Shown: positions 9,811 through 17,932 of the stretch, piece by piece
Position numbering within the stretch: the stretch's first letter is position 1
Layout: the number at the start of each line of letters is the position of its first letter
Origin: an uncultured Bacteroidales bacterium
Lineage (GTDB): Bacteria; Bacteroidota; Bacteroidia; Bacteroidales; Bacteroidaceae
Length of the DNA: 64,000 nt
Reading direction: 5' to 3'
Assembly (NCBI GenBank): GCA_902781515.1
Contig: CACZJU010000013.1
Coordinates: 32,574 to 96,573 of the forward strand
Position numbers and translations under genes: made by a program
The notes under the pieces: generated by a model
Databases searched by the model: none
Told to the model about the DNA's origin: nothing
Seen by the model: only the letters and a program-made list of their open reading frames with translations

Positions 9811-9924
9811 GCCCCCCGCCGAAATTTTTATAAATATTAAAATATTTATAAATCCGCTTTCAGGCGCAATGACAATGTTGTAACTTCGCAGTGTGAAAGG
9901 AGATAGGACAAGTGGCTGCCGCGG

Positions 9925-9964
9925 CAGGTTAACTTAACTTATCCGGAGAAGTTAACTTAACCTG
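9925..9964. repeat. Perfect 16-base inverted repeat
   Basis: CAGGTTAACTTAACTT at 9925-9940 and its exact complement at 9949-9964, separated by ATCCGGAG. The arms contain two GTTAA words each. It could be a hairpin in RNA or a binding site for a dimeric protein. Confidence 0.85.
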
Positions 9965-10071
9965 TGGCCATAAGTTCTTTAAGTCGCTACGCTTGGTTAA
10001 AGCGACCAAGGTCGAGCGCTAGAACCCTGAATAATTAAAGTAAAAAAGTAAAAAGTAAAAAGTAAAAGTAA

Positions 10072-10106
10072 AGCTCCCGGCACCGAAGGTGGTGCGGGGA
10101 GTTTTT
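10072..10106. terminator. Intrinsic terminator downstream of cca
   Basis: Arms CTCCCGGCACC (10074-10084) and GGTGCGGGGAG (10091-10101), one mismatch, loop GAAGGT. The plus side is followed by TTTTT and the minus side by TTTACTTTTACTTTTT, made of a repeated GTAAAAA word (10031-10072). It can stop cca transcripts and any plus-strand transcript from 9.9 kb. Confidence 0.75.
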
Positions 10107-10133
10107 GTGTGTTTGAAGGTAATTCTGTTTTTG

Positions 10134-11678
10134 TTAGGTGAGGGGAGAGAGGCCGAGGGTGGAGGCATATTGGAGCATGTAAGCCCTGGCATCGTCGTGA
10201 GTATTGGGGATGCGACTCTCCCAGATGGCATCCTTGACGGCCTGCTTCAGCAGGCCGATTTCGCGACAGGGCTGCAGACCGAAGGTTTCCATTATCTCCT
10301 CGCCAGTGATGGGGTTCTGCCACGTGCGGTAGTTGTCGCGAGCCTGAAGGTCGGCAAGTTTCTCACGCACAAGCTGGAAGTTCTGGAGGAAGCGTTGCTT
10401 GCGTTCGGCATTCTTACTGGTGATGTCGGCCTCGCAGAGTTGCATGAGGTCGTCGATGTCCTCTCCAGCCTCGAACAGGAGACGACGTACGGCAGAATCG
10501 GTAACCTCGTCGTCGGCAATGGCAATGGGTCGCATGTGCAGTCCCACGAGTTTCTCTACATAGTGAAGACGTTCGTCGAGGGGCAGTTTCATACGACGGA
10601 AGATAGGTGCCACCATTTTCTGTCCGATGTAGTTATGGTTGTGGAAAGTCCAGCCAGCCTGTGGTTCCCATCGTTTTGAGCGCGGTTTTCCTATGTCGTG
10701 AAGGAGCGCGGCCCAACGCAGCCAAAGCCCATTTCCCCGCTCTTCCCCAAGGGAAGAGAGCTTGCTTTCTGACTTACAACTTTTCTCAGGGGACTCTCCC
10801 TCTTCCTTTGGGGGAGAGGGCTGGGGAGAGAGGCTTATATTGTCAAGCACTTCGAGGGTATGGTAGAAGTTGTTTTTATGGGCTCGACCATTGCGAACCT
10901 CCACACAGTCGAGGGCTGCCAACTCGGGAAAGATGATGGGCAGAAGTCCTGCGCGAGAGAGTTCCACAAAACCTATTGAAGGTTGTGGAGAAAGCATTAT
11001 CTTATTGAGTTCGTCGATGATGCGTTCCTGTGAAATTATCTTTATTCGTTCGGCATTGCGCACAAGAGCCTCCTGTGTCTCGTCCTCGATCTGGAAACGC
11101 AACTGAGTGGCGAAACGGACGCAGCGCATCATACGCAGAGGGTCGTCGGAGAAGGTAATATCGGGGTCGAGAGGAGTGGCAATGAGTCGGTCCTCCATAT
11201 CGAGGAGACCATCGAAGCGGTCGATGAGTTCACCAAAGCGTTCCTTGTTGAGACAGACGGCAAGGGCATTGATTGTGAAATCGCGACGGTCGAGGTCATC
11301 CTCCAGTGTACCGTCTTCGACAACAGGCTTGCGGCTGTCGTGACTATAGCTCTCGCGCCTTGCTCCTACGAATTCAATTTCTATAGTTGAGAGTTTAGAG
11401 TTTAGAGTTGAGAGTTTCAGTTGTGCCGTACCGAAGTTCTTGAAGACGGAGAGGTGAGCACCACGCCCCAACTTCTTCTTCAACGCCTGAGCGAGGTCGA
11501 TACCACTACCTACCACCACACAATCGATATCCTTCGAGGGACGTTCGAGGAAGAGGTCGCGGACATAGCCGCCAACGACGTAGCATTCCACGCCAAGCTC
11601 GTCGGCAGTCTCCCCTATCTGATGAAAGATTGGTGCCGACAGCAATTGCTGCATCTCTTCTCTGCTAATGTCCCTCAC
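10134..11678 (-). CDS. cca: CCA-adding tRNA nucleotidyltransferase with HD domain
   Basis: Adds or repairs the 3' CCA end of tRNAs. The nucleotidyltransferase head shows GGYVRD (about 36-41) and DIDCVVVG (metal-binding DxD-type pair). The family-typical EFVGARRESY and RRDFTINALA follow. An HD phosphohydrolase region carries ALLHDIGKPRSKRW. Length is 514 residues because of two in-frame insertions: LSTLNSKLSTIE built from a repeated CTAAACT word (11385-11417), and about 40 residues including SLSPQPSPPKEEGE encoded by a palindromic element (about 10725-10830). The start is a GTG at 11678; the ATG at 11654 is an alternative. Last gene of the tsaB-cca operon, 10 bases after the small lipoprotein gene. 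Confidence 0.93.
   Translation of the reverse strand: MRDISREEMQQLLSAPIFHQIGETADELGVECYVVGGYVRDLFLERPSKDIDCVVVGSGIDLAQALKKKLGRGAHLSVFKNFGTAQLKLSTLNSKLSTIEIEFVGARRESYSHDSRKPVVEDGTLEDDLDRRDFTINALAVCLNKERFGELIDRFDGLLDMEDRLIATPLDPDITFSDDPLRMMRCVRFATQLRFQIEDETQEALVRNAERIKIISQERIIDELNKIMLSPQPSIGFVELSRAGLLPIIFPELAALDCVEVRNGRAHKNNFYHTLEVLDNISLSPQPSPPKEEGESPEKSCKSESKLSSLGEERGNGLWLRWAALLHDIGKPRSKRWEPQAGWTFHNHNYIGQKMVAPIFRRMKLPLDERLHYVEKLVGLHMRPIAIADDEVTDSAVRRLLFEAGEDIDDLMQLCEADITSKNAERKQRFLQNFQLVREKLADLQARDNYRTWQNPITGEEIMETFGLQPCREIGLLKQAVKDAIWESRIPNTHDDARAYMLQYASTLGLSPLT
10725..10835. repeat. Palindromic element inserted in frame in cca
   Basis: Local inverted repeats CTCTTCCC/GGGAAGAG (10740-10758) and CCCTCTTCC/GGGGAGAGGG (about 10798-10820). 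Its product (SLSPQPSPPKEEGE and onward) interrupts the conserved stretch before LWLRWAALLHDIG. It resembles REP-like or Rickettsia-type palindromic elements that tolerate insertion in genes. Confidence 0.6.
11385..11417. repeat. Simple-sequence word inside cca
   Basis: Four near-copies of GAGTTTA/GAGTTGA in frame within cca, the same word family as 19385-19426 on the other strand. Confidence 0.6.
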
Positions 11679-11688
11679 AGCTTAATTT

Positions 11689-12006
11689 TCAATTTTCAAT
11701 TTTCAATTTCTCCAGATCGTGCTGGAGTTTGCGGCGATAGAACTCCGACTTCAAGGTGTCGTCCTGAGCAAGTTGGAATTCCACACTATCGAGCAGAAGA
11801 ATAGCTTCGCGACGAGCAGCAAGAGCCGTAGGATAGTTGGTGCGCAGACTCATGATGGAGTCACGAGCGGCAGCGTATTCGCCACGTTCGTAGGCTGCAC
11901 GCGCCTCGGTGAGCATCATCTGCCCCATCTCATCGGCAGAGGGCTTCTTCTGTGTACAAGCTACTGCACACGCACACGCAAACAATATAATAATGTAGTG
12001 TCTCAT
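11689..12006 (-). CDS. Small lipoprotein with TPR/BamD-like helices
   Basis: 105 residues from the ATG at 12006, chosen because it directly follows the rseP stop and gives a proper lipoprotein signal (IIILFACACAVAC, lipobox Cys near 17). The mature part is helical: MLTEARAAYERGEYAAARDSI resembles a tetratricopeptide hairpin; LLLDSVEFQLAQ follows. The C-terminus LEKLKIEN is encoded by the TTTTCAA simple-repeat word, which also supplies the stop codon. It probably sits in the envelope; the function is unknown. It is between rseP (1-base gap) and cca in the operon. Confidence 0.75.
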   Translation of the reverse strand: MRHYIIILFACACAVACTQKKPSADEMGQMMLTEARAAYERGEYAAARDSIMSLRTNYPTALAARREAILLLDSVEFQLAQDDTLKSEFYRRKLQHDLEKLKIEN

Positions 12007-12007
12007 A

Positions 12008-13426
12008 TCAGAACAACCAAGGAAGCAGGAAACGACGGATATCGTTGCCCAAAGCCAGTACCATGAGAGCAATGATGATGCCCATACCGATGTATTCGAA
12101 CCACACCTGAGCGCGTTCGCTGGGCTGACGGCCCGTAACGGCTTCGTAGAGCAGTATAACCACATGACCGCCATCGAGACCCGGAATAGGCAGAATGTTC
12201 ATGACGGCAAGGATGATGCTGATGAGAGCTGTGAGATGCCAGAAGCGAATCCAATCCCATGCCTTGGGGAAGATGTCTGCCATAGTGAAGAATGAACCCA
12301 CCTGCTTGGCACCTTTTGCTGTGGCAACGTAGCGCAGGTTATCGACATAGCTAACCAGCGTGTGCCATCCATACTGCAAACCTGCTGGAATGCTGGAGAG
12401 CAGTGAGTAGCTGATGTGCTGAGTTTCGTAGTCAACCATATCGAGGTCGCGCAACACTCCCATGCGATACTCCTCGTCGAGCTGCAGCACTGCTGTGTCG
12501 GGCTGGGCAGCATCAACATTCTGGAACACGATGGTCATACGGCGCTGACGCACACTGTCGGCATGGGTGCACGACTTGAGCGACAGCACATCCTGCTTAC
12601 GCAGGAACAGCGAGTCGTAGTCGCTCCAATACTGAATGGCTGTTCCATCTACTGCCAGCAGACGGGCACCATCGCGCATTCCTGCCTTGTAGGCAGCACC
12701 GTCCTTTGTGGCTTCCTTAACCTTGCTGTAAGCCAATGGCTGTATGAATGGAGGCTGCATCTCCATGAGGTCGAGCAGGTCGGGAGCATCTTCGGGCATC
12801 ACCACCTTCACTTCTTCTCCGTCTCGCAACACGGTTACCTCACTGGCTTTGGAGAGGTCTTGCATGATTGCCGGCGACCAACCTTTGATTTCCTCGCCGT
12901 CGAACTTCACGGGAATGTCACCATTGCGGAAACCTATGACCTGTGCCTCCTGATTATAGACAAAGCCGTTGGTAATGTTGCGCATGGGCAGACGGTCCTC
13001 GCCCACGAAGTACATAAGACCGCAATAGATTATCATGGCAGTGATGAGGTTCATGAGCACGCCGCCCACCATGATTAAGAAACGTTTCCATACAGGCTGC
13101 GAACGGAACTCGTCGGGCTTGGCTTCCTGCTTGAGTTGCTCGGTATCGAGACTCTCGTCAACCATTCCCGATATCTTCACATAGCCGCCGAGTGGTATCC
13201 AACCAATGCCGTATTCCGTTTCGTTTTTCTTGAAACGGGGGAAGAGGCGTGTGAACCACTTATCGCGAGTGCTGAAAAGATGGAATTTATAATCGAAGAA
13301 CATGAAGAACTTCTCGACACGCACCTTGAAGAGTTTCGAGAAGCCGAAATGACCGCCCTCGTGGAGGACGATGAGAAGGGACAGACTGACAAGCAGCTGC
13401 ATCCATTGTACGAATGATATATTCAT
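12008..13426 (-). CDS. rseP: Site-2 membrane zinc protease RseP
   Basis: 472-residue intramembrane metalloprotease that cleaves anti-sigma factors or other membrane proteins. The zinc site HEGGH is at residues 22-26 in the first membrane segment (family usual HExGH), and the third ligand region MNILPIPGLDGGH is near the C-terminus. Two PDZ-like segments lie between (around EAQVIGFRNGDIPVKFDGE and AYKAGMRDGARLLAVDGT). Several hydrophobic segments (near RFLIMVGGVLMNLITAMI and WHLTALISIILAVM) place it in the inner membrane. It follows dxr in the operon, the same neighbourhood seen in many bacteria. Confidence 0.95.
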   Translation of the reverse strand: MNISFVQWMQLLVSLSLLIVLHEGGHFGFSKLFKVRVEKFFMFFDYKFHLFSTRDKWFTRLFPRFKKNETEYGIGWIPLGGYVKISGMVDESLDTEQLKQEAKPDEFRSQPVWKRFLIMVGGVLMNLITAMIIYCGLMYFVGEDRLPMRNITNGFVYNQEAQVIGFRNGDIPVKFDGEEIKGWSPAIMQDLSKASEVTVLRDGEEVKVVMPEDAPDLLDLMEMQPPFIQPLAYSKVKEATKDGAAYKAGMRDGARLLAVDGTAIQYWSDYDSLFLRKQDVLSLKSCTHADSVRQRRMTIVFQNVDAAQPDTAVLQLDEEYRMGVLRDLDMVDYETQHISYSLLSSIPAGLQYGWHTLVSYVDNLRYVATAKGAKQVGSFFTMADIFPKAWDWIRFWHLTALISIILAVMNILPIPGLDGGHVVILLYEAVTGRQPSERAQVWFEYIGMGIIIALMVLALGNDIRRFLLPWLF

Positions 13427-13431
13427 GTAGA

Positions 13432-13500
13432 GTTTACAATTTACGGTTTACGGTTTACGGTTTACAGTTTACAGTTTACGGTTTAGGGTTTAGTGGTTTA
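13432..13500. repeat. GGTTTAC simple repeats between dxr and rseP
   Basis: About nine copies of a 7-base word (TTTACGG/TTTACAG/TTTAGGG) fill the whole gap and supply the dxr stop codon. Confidence 0.8.
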
Positions 13501-14638
13501 GGAGGGATAGGGCACGGCGACGGGCCTCGGCATCAACGGCAAAATAGTCGTCGAGCGAGGGATTGGCGATGAATGTCGTGCTCGCGATGGTCTGCTCAAT
13601 GATTTCGGGCATCTGCAGGAATGAGCAACGCTCCTGACGGAAGGCCAGATTCACCACCTCGTTGGCAGCATTCAGTACACAAGGTACCGTACCGCCACGC
13701 TGCAGAGCCTCGAAGGCCAGAGCCAGACAACGGAACTTGTCAAGGTCGGGAGCCTCGAAGGTCAGGTCAGTCATGTGATACCAGTCGAGACGGTCGAAAG
13801 AGCTGGCAAGTCGCTGCGGATAGCTGAAGGCCAACTGTATGGGCACACGCATATCGGGCACTCCCAACTGGGCCTTTACGGCTCCGTCGCGATATTGCAC
13901 CGCCGAATGAACGACGCTCTGCGGATGTACCACCACCTGTATGTCGGCAGCCTCAACGCCAAACAGCCACTTTGCCTCAATGACCTCGAAGCCCTTGTTC
14001 ATCATAGTGGCAGAGTCGATGGTTATCTTGGCTCCCATATCCCAGTTGGGGTGTTTGAGCGCCATTGCCGGAGTAACGGTCTTCAGTTCGTCCATCGTGA
14101 ACTTACGGAAGGGACCGCCAGAGGCTGTAAGGATTATCTTCTCTATCTCGCTCTGCTCTCCCATCAGGCATTGGAAGATGGCAGAGTGTTCGCTATCGAC
14201 AGGCAGTATTGCCGCATGATTCTCGTAAGCCAGTTGGGTGACGAGTTCTCCTGCCACCACCAGCGTCTCCTTGTTTGCCAAGGCTATCTGCTTATGGCTG
14301 CGTATGGCAGCAACAGTGGGACGAAGACCGGCAAAGCCCACAAGAGCTGTGAGCACGATATCCACCTCCCCGTTCTGCACCACCTGCTCCAGAGCATCGG
14401 CTCCTGCATAGACCTGAATAGGAAGGTCGTTGAGGGCTTCGCTGACGCGTCCATAGAGGCTTTCGCCAGCTATCACCACCTGTGCCGGTCGGAAGCGGCG
14501 TGCCTGCTCTATCAGCAGGTCGGCCTGACTGTTTGCCGTCAGCACATAGGCTTCATAGAGGTCGGGATGCTCGGCTATCACCTGCAAAGCCTGTGTACCG
14601 ATGCTACCTGTTGACCCAAGTATCGCTATTTTCTTCAT
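13490..14638 (-). CDS. dxr: 1-deoxy-D-xylulose 5-phosphate reductoisomerase
   Basis: 382 residues, the usual length. Converts DXP to MEP with NADPH, the committed step of the MEP isoprenoid pathway in the cytoplasm. Seen: the NADPH-binding GSTGSIGTQALQVI (8-21), LANKETLVVAGE, the metal/substrate motif PVDSEHSAIFQ, SASGG-type ILTASGGPFRK, the MNKGFEVIEA helix and HPQSVVHSAVQY. The last residues (LLNH) and stop lie in a simple-repeat tract. It lies between rimM and rseP. Confidence 0.97.
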   Translation of the reverse strand: MKKIAILGSTGSIGTQALQVIAEHPDLYEAYVLTANSQADLLIEQARRFRPAQVVIAGESLYGRVSEALNDLPIQVYAGADALEQVVQNGEVDIVLTALVGFAGLRPTVAAIRSHKQIALANKETLVVAGELVTQLAYENHAAILPVDSEHSAIFQCLMGEQSEIEKIILTASGGPFRKFTMDELKTVTPAMALKHPNWDMGAKITIDSATMMNKGFEVIEAKWLFGVEAADIQVVVHPQSVVHSAVQYRDGAVKAQLGVPDMRVPIQLAFSYPQRLASSFDRLDWYHMTDLTFEAPDLDKFRCLALAFEALQRGGTVPCVLNAANEVVNLAFRQERCSFLQMPEIIEQTIASTTFIANPSLDDYFAVDAEARRRALSLLNH

Positions 14639-14655
14639 TAAAAAATATTTCTCCG

Positions 14656-14690
14656 CTTAATTCTTAACTCTTCATCCTTAATTCTTAATT
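14656..14690. repeat. Dispersed 27-base word upstream of dxr
   Basis: On the minus strand this tract (core GAAGAGTTAAGAATTAAG) matches, with one substitution over 27 bases, the words inside the lipoprotein signal peptides at 28769-28799 and 31094-31124. It overlaps the rimM stop codon. Confidence 0.75.
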
Positions 14691-15196
14691 CATAGATCCA
14701 TCAGTCCATCGGGCAAGTGCATGTGAATAACACGTCCTTCGTGGTCGATATCGCTGATGAAAGATTCTACAGCAGGAATAAGCATTCCCGATTCCAATTC
14801 GAAGAGGACATTGACTGTCGATTCATCGACTCGTGCTATCACGCCCAAATCGCCAGCCTTATCATCTACAACACGGAAGCCTTCGAAATAGCCCCAAGTG
14901 TAGTCGCTGTCATCGTCATCCGGTGTCAGGGAGTATGGGAAATACACTTCGGCTCCAACAATATCCTGAATATCTTCGATAGAATCCTTCCCTTCGAACT
15001 TCAGCAGAGCAGAATGCTCACCACGGAAGCGGTATTCCTCCAAGAAGAAGGGCACCAGAATGCCGTCAATCATGAGCACCAAGTAATCGGCATCAACACG
15101 GTCCCACACATCGGTAGTGAAGGAGAACGATACTTCCCCCTTTACGCCATGCGGCTTACCAAGTTGCCCAATCTTAAATACCTCTTCTTCCTTCAT
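14690..15196 (-). CDS. rimM: Ribosome maturation factor RimM
   Basis: 168 residues. RimM binds ribosomal protein S19 and the 30S head and helps 16S rRNA processing. Seen: the N-terminal beta-barrel signature FKIGQLGKPHGVKGEV (7-22), then the PRC-barrel-like C-terminal half (YFEGFRVVDDKAGDLGVIARV and LIPAVESFISDID). The gap from murA is 2 bases. Full length, no anomalies. Confidence 0.95.
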   Translation of the reverse strand: MKEEEVFKIGQLGKPHGVKGEVSFSFTTDVWDRVDADYLVLMIDGILVPFFLEEYRFRGEHSALLKFEGKDSIEDIQDIVGAEVYFPYSLTPDDDDSDYTWGYFEGFRVVDDKAGDLGVIARVDESTVNVLFELESGMLIPAVESFISDIDHEGRVIHMHLPDGLMDL

Positions 15197-15198
15197 CC

Positions 15199-16509
15199 TT
15201 AACCCTTCACTCTGGTAATGTGTGCACCAAGGGCATTCAGACGGCCCTCGATGTTCTGATAACCACGGTCTATCTGACCGATATTATCAATCTGACTGAT
15301 ACCCTGAGCCGACATTGCAGCAATAAGCAGGGCAATACCGGCACGAATGTCGGGACTGGTCATACGTCCTCCGTGCAAAGGCATGCGTTTGTCGTGACCG
15401 ACAACCACAGCACGGTGAGGGTCGCACAGGATTATCTGGGCTCCCATGTCGATGAGTTTATCGACGAAGAACAAGCGGCTTTCGAACATCTTCTGATGTA
15501 TGAGCACAGAGCCTTTTGCCTGTGTGGCAACTACCAACAGCACACTAAGGAGGTCGGGAGTGAGACCAGGCCAAGGAGCATCGGCGAGTGTCATGAACGA
15601 ACCGTCGATGAAGGAATCTATCTCATAGTGTTCCTGTTCGGGGATGAATATGTCGTCGCCTTCGTGACGCACCTCAATACCCAGTCGGCGGAAAGTATAG
15701 GGGATGATGCCAAGCTGGTCGTAACCGGTGTTCTTGATACGGACACCACTTCCACACATTGCTGCCATTCCGATGAACGACCCCACCTCAATCATATCGG
15801 GCAGGATGGTGTGCTCTGCTCCGTGCAAAGAGGTTACGCCCTCTATCGTAAGGCGGTTGCTGGCAATGCCGGAAATCTTGGCTCCCATGTTGTTGAGCAA
15901 CAGGCATAGCTGCTGGAGATAAGGCTCACAGGCAGCATTGTAAATGGTGGTAGTGCCTTGGGCAAATACGGCTGCCATGATAATGTTGGCAGTACCAGTC
16001 ACCGATGCCTCGTCGAGCAACATGTATGAACCCTTCAGTCCCTCAGTCTTGATGTCGAACACTCCACGTTTCTTGTCGTAGATGAAATCGGCTCCCAACT
16101 TCTTGAATCCAAGGAAGTGGGTATCCAAACGACGACGACCTATCTGGTCGCCTCCGGGACGCGAGACACATGCCGAGCCATAGCGTGCCAACAACGGACC
16201 GAGAAACATGACGCTGCCCCTAAGATGTGAGCAACGTGTAAGGAACTCGTCGCTGCGCAGATAGTCGAGGTTTACATTGTCGGCCTGGAACGTATAGTCG
16301 CCAGGAGCATTGGTACTTATCCTCACCCCTATCTCGCTGAGCAACTGTATCTGATTGTTGACGTCGGCAATGTTAGGAATGTTCTTGATGCGCACAGGCT
16401 CACTGGTAAGCAACGTGGCACACAAGACCTGTAATGCCTCGTTCTTTGCTCCCTGCGGCTGAATTTCGCCCTGCAGCTTGTGACCACCTTCTATAATAAA
16501 TGATGCCAT
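15199..16509 (-). CDS. murA: UDP-N-acetylglucosamine 1-carboxyvinyltransferase MurA, Asp-type
   Basis: 436 residues. Transfers enolpyruvate from PEP to UDP-GlcNAc, the first committed step of peptidoglycan synthesis. Lys22 of the GAKNEAL motif and the tetrad near SRPGGDQIGRRRLDTH are present. In Escherichia coli the catalytic loop residue is Cys115 (GGCTIG); here the aligned position is Asp121 (GGDQIG). Fosfomycin alkylates that Cys, and Asp at this position gives resistance in Mycobacterium and Chlamydia, so this enzyme is expected to be insensitive. It lies between DUF4290 and rimM. Confidence 0.95.
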   Translation of the reverse strand: MASFIIEGGHKLQGEIQPQGAKNEALQVLCATLLTSEPVRIKNIPNIADVNNQIQLLSEIGVRISTNAPGDYTFQADNVNLDYLRSDEFLTRCSHLRGSVMFLGPLLARYGSACVSRPGGDQIGRRRLDTHFLGFKKLGADFIYDKKRGVFDIKTEGLKGSYMLLDEASVTGTANIIMAAVFAQGTTTIYNAACEPYLQQLCLLLNNMGAKISGIASNRLTIEGVTSLHGAEHTILPDMIEVGSFIGMAAMCGSGVRIKNTGYDQLGIIPYTFRRLGIEVRHEGDDIFIPEQEHYEIDSFIDGSFMTLADAPWPGLTPDLLSVLLVVATQAKGSVLIHQKMFESRLFFVDKLIDMGAQIILCDPHRAVVVGHDKRMPLHGGRMTSPDIRAGIALLIAAMSAQGISQIDNIGQIDRGYQNIEGRLNALGAHITRVKG

Positions 16510-16532
16510 TTATATGTCAAATGTAAAATGTC

Positions 16533-17117
16533 TTACTTTTTCTTCTTTTTCTTTCCGTCCTGACGCGGTAGTGACTGCACAGGTGCAAAATGGAAGTTAT
16601 CGAGGTCGAGACTGACACGTCCCTTGGTGTAGCGCTCGATGTCGGCTGCCACCTTTGCCTCGTCCATAGCATCACGGTTCCACGTAAACAGACTCTGTTT
16701 CATCTGGTTTGCCACCAGTTGCAGCATTGCATCACGCTCTTCGCCCTCCGGCATTTCGGCCAACTGGCGCAGCGACTCCTCAAGCAGGTAGCCATACTGG
16801 CGCTGCCCAATCTTCTTCATTGGATAATGCAGAGGTGTGGGTTTCTCGGCCTCCTCACCCAACTTTGTTATGGGATAGGGATAATCTACATCCAAACGAT
16901 AATCGCTGATGTAGGCGATGTGGTCCCAGATGCGATGGGTAAAGTCGGGCTGATCGCGCAACTGTGATTGCATGCTTGTCATTATTCCGACAATAGCTTC
17001 GGCACAGCGCTGACGCTCAGCACGGTCCTCGATGCCTATGGCATACTGTATCATATCCTGAACACCACGCCCATATTCGGGCATCTTCAGGTGTTCGCGT
17101 TGGGTGTTGTATTTCAT
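16533..17117 (-). CDS. DUF4290 family protein
   Basis: 194 residues, cytoplasmic and mostly helical. The family is typical of Bacteroidota and is commonly found next to murA. Seen: the N-terminal YNTQREHLKMPEYGRGVQ motif, a conserved HRIWDHIAYIS, the central YPYPI segment and a lysine-rich C-terminal tail (GKKKKKK). Function is not known. It follows tsaB across a GGAGTTAAA simple-repeat gap. Confidence 0.85.
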   Translation of the reverse strand: MKYNTQREHLKMPEYGRGVQDMIQYAIGIEDRAERQRCAEAIVGIMTSMQSQLRDQPDFTHRIWDHIAYISDYRLDVDYPYPITKLGEEAEKPTPLHYPMKKIGQRQYGYLLEESLRQLAEMPEGEERDAMLQLVANQMKQSLFTWNRDAMDEAKVAADIERYTKGRVSLDLDNFHFAPVQSLPRQDGKKKKKK

Positions 17118-17120
17118 ATT

Positions 17121-17171
17121 TTAAAGGGAGTTAAAGGGGAGTTAAAGGGGAGTTATAGGGGAGTTAAAGGG
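17121..17171. repeat. GGAGTTAAAGG simple repeats between tsaB and DUF4290
   Basis: Four or five copies of an 11-12-base word (TTAAAGGGGAG) occupy the gap; they would include purine-poor leader on the minus-strand mRNA. Confidence 0.8.
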
Positions 17172-17862
17172 ACAATACATTTTTTGGTTTGACAGCTACG
17201 AAATCCTTCAGATAGAAGGGCTCACTATATGCTACATCAACAAACTCCTCACGCACGAAACGGCGCTCGGCAAGTGGGAACATATACTTGGCCTGCGGAT
17301 GTATGTTGGCAATGAAGCGTGCATTGGGATGCTTGATGACATCACGCAGTTTGTCGCTACCGTCGCCAAAGAAATAGACAGGACCGCGTGAGAGATACTC
17401 GGCATAAGTATCACCGTCAACCACATCGGCCTGAATGTCCCGGACTGGTTTCAACGCACGATTGAATACTGCGCTATAGACCTCCATACGACGGGCATCG
17501 ATGGTGGGAATTAGCAGAGCATCATCTTCCACCTCTTCGTGGAACAGCAATACGGGCACCGACATTATTTCCAGTGTGGGCAGAGCTATCAGGGGCACTC
17601 CGTAACCATAGGCAACACCCTTTGCCATCGAATAGCCTATGCGCAGTCCGGTGTAACTGCCCGGTCCTTCGCTGACGGCTACTGCATCAATGGGAATAGC
17701 ATGACTGTTGGCAAAAGACAAAGCCTCCTCCACAAACACTCCACATTTGGTGCCGTGGTTGGGACCGTCGAAATCTGCCTGGTCGAATATGCACGCTCCG
17801 TTGTCGCTCAACGCAACGGAACATACCTTTGTACTTGTCTCTATATGTAATATGCAGGACAT
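17164..17862 (-). CDS. tsaB: tRNA threonylcarbamoyladenosine biosynthesis protein TsaB
   Basis: 232 residues from the ATG at 17862, chosen because it leaves a proper leader after the -7 box at 17888-17881 (an upstream ATG at 17883 would lie in the promoter). TsaB is the non-catalytic partner of TsaD in making t6A37 of ANN-decoding tRNAs. Seen: ILHIETSTKVCSVAL, then GPGSYTGLRIGYSMAKGVAY (the conserved family loop) and LIPTIDARRMEVYSA. First gene of the long minus-strand operon. Confidence 0.93.
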   Translation of the reverse strand: MSCILHIETSTKVCSVALSDNGACIFDQADFDGPNHGTKCGVFVEEALSFANSHAIPIDAVAVSEGPGSYTGLRIGYSMAKGVAYGYGVPLIALPTLEIMSVPVLLFHEEVEDDALLIPTIDARRMEVYSAVFNRALKPVRDIQADVVDGDTYAEYLSRGPVYFFGDGSDKLRDVIKHPNARFIANIHPQAKYMFPLAERRFVREEFVDVAYSEPFYLKDFVAVKPKNVLSL

Positions 17863-17880
17863 TTCTCGCAATTTATTGCG

Positions 17881-17908
17881 CAAAGATACAAAATAATTTG
17901 TATTTTTG
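17881..17908. promoter_or_regulatory. Overlapping divergent promoters of tsaB and yicC
   Basis: Minus-strand TATCTTTG (17888-17881) serves tsaB and plus-strand TATTTTTG (17901-17908) serves yicC. The two are part of a near-palindrome, GCAAAGATACAAA facing TTTGTATTTTTGC, so the two promoters probably compete for polymerase. Confidence 0.7.
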
Positions 17909-17932
17909 CACCATAATCACTGAAATAACAAC

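Larger units (their letters stand above)
9881..10106 (+). ncRNA. Possible structured non-coding RNA
   Basis: No gene fits in 9574-10133. TAACTTCG at 9881-9888 (near TAnnTTTG) could start a plus-strand transcript. The following 210 bases hold a palindrome CTGCCGCGGCAG (9916-9927), a perfect 16-base inverted repeat (9925-9964), a small hairpin (CTTGGT/ACCAAG, 9992-10010) and finally a GC-rich hairpin with five Ts (10074-10106). This is promoter, structure and terminator in order, but no known RNA family is recognised and the terminator may simply belong to cca. Confidence 0.3.

Noticed and set aside
9574-10133. Mobile element with integrase or transposase
   Set aside because: No recombinase frame or direct target duplication was found; only repeats are visible.
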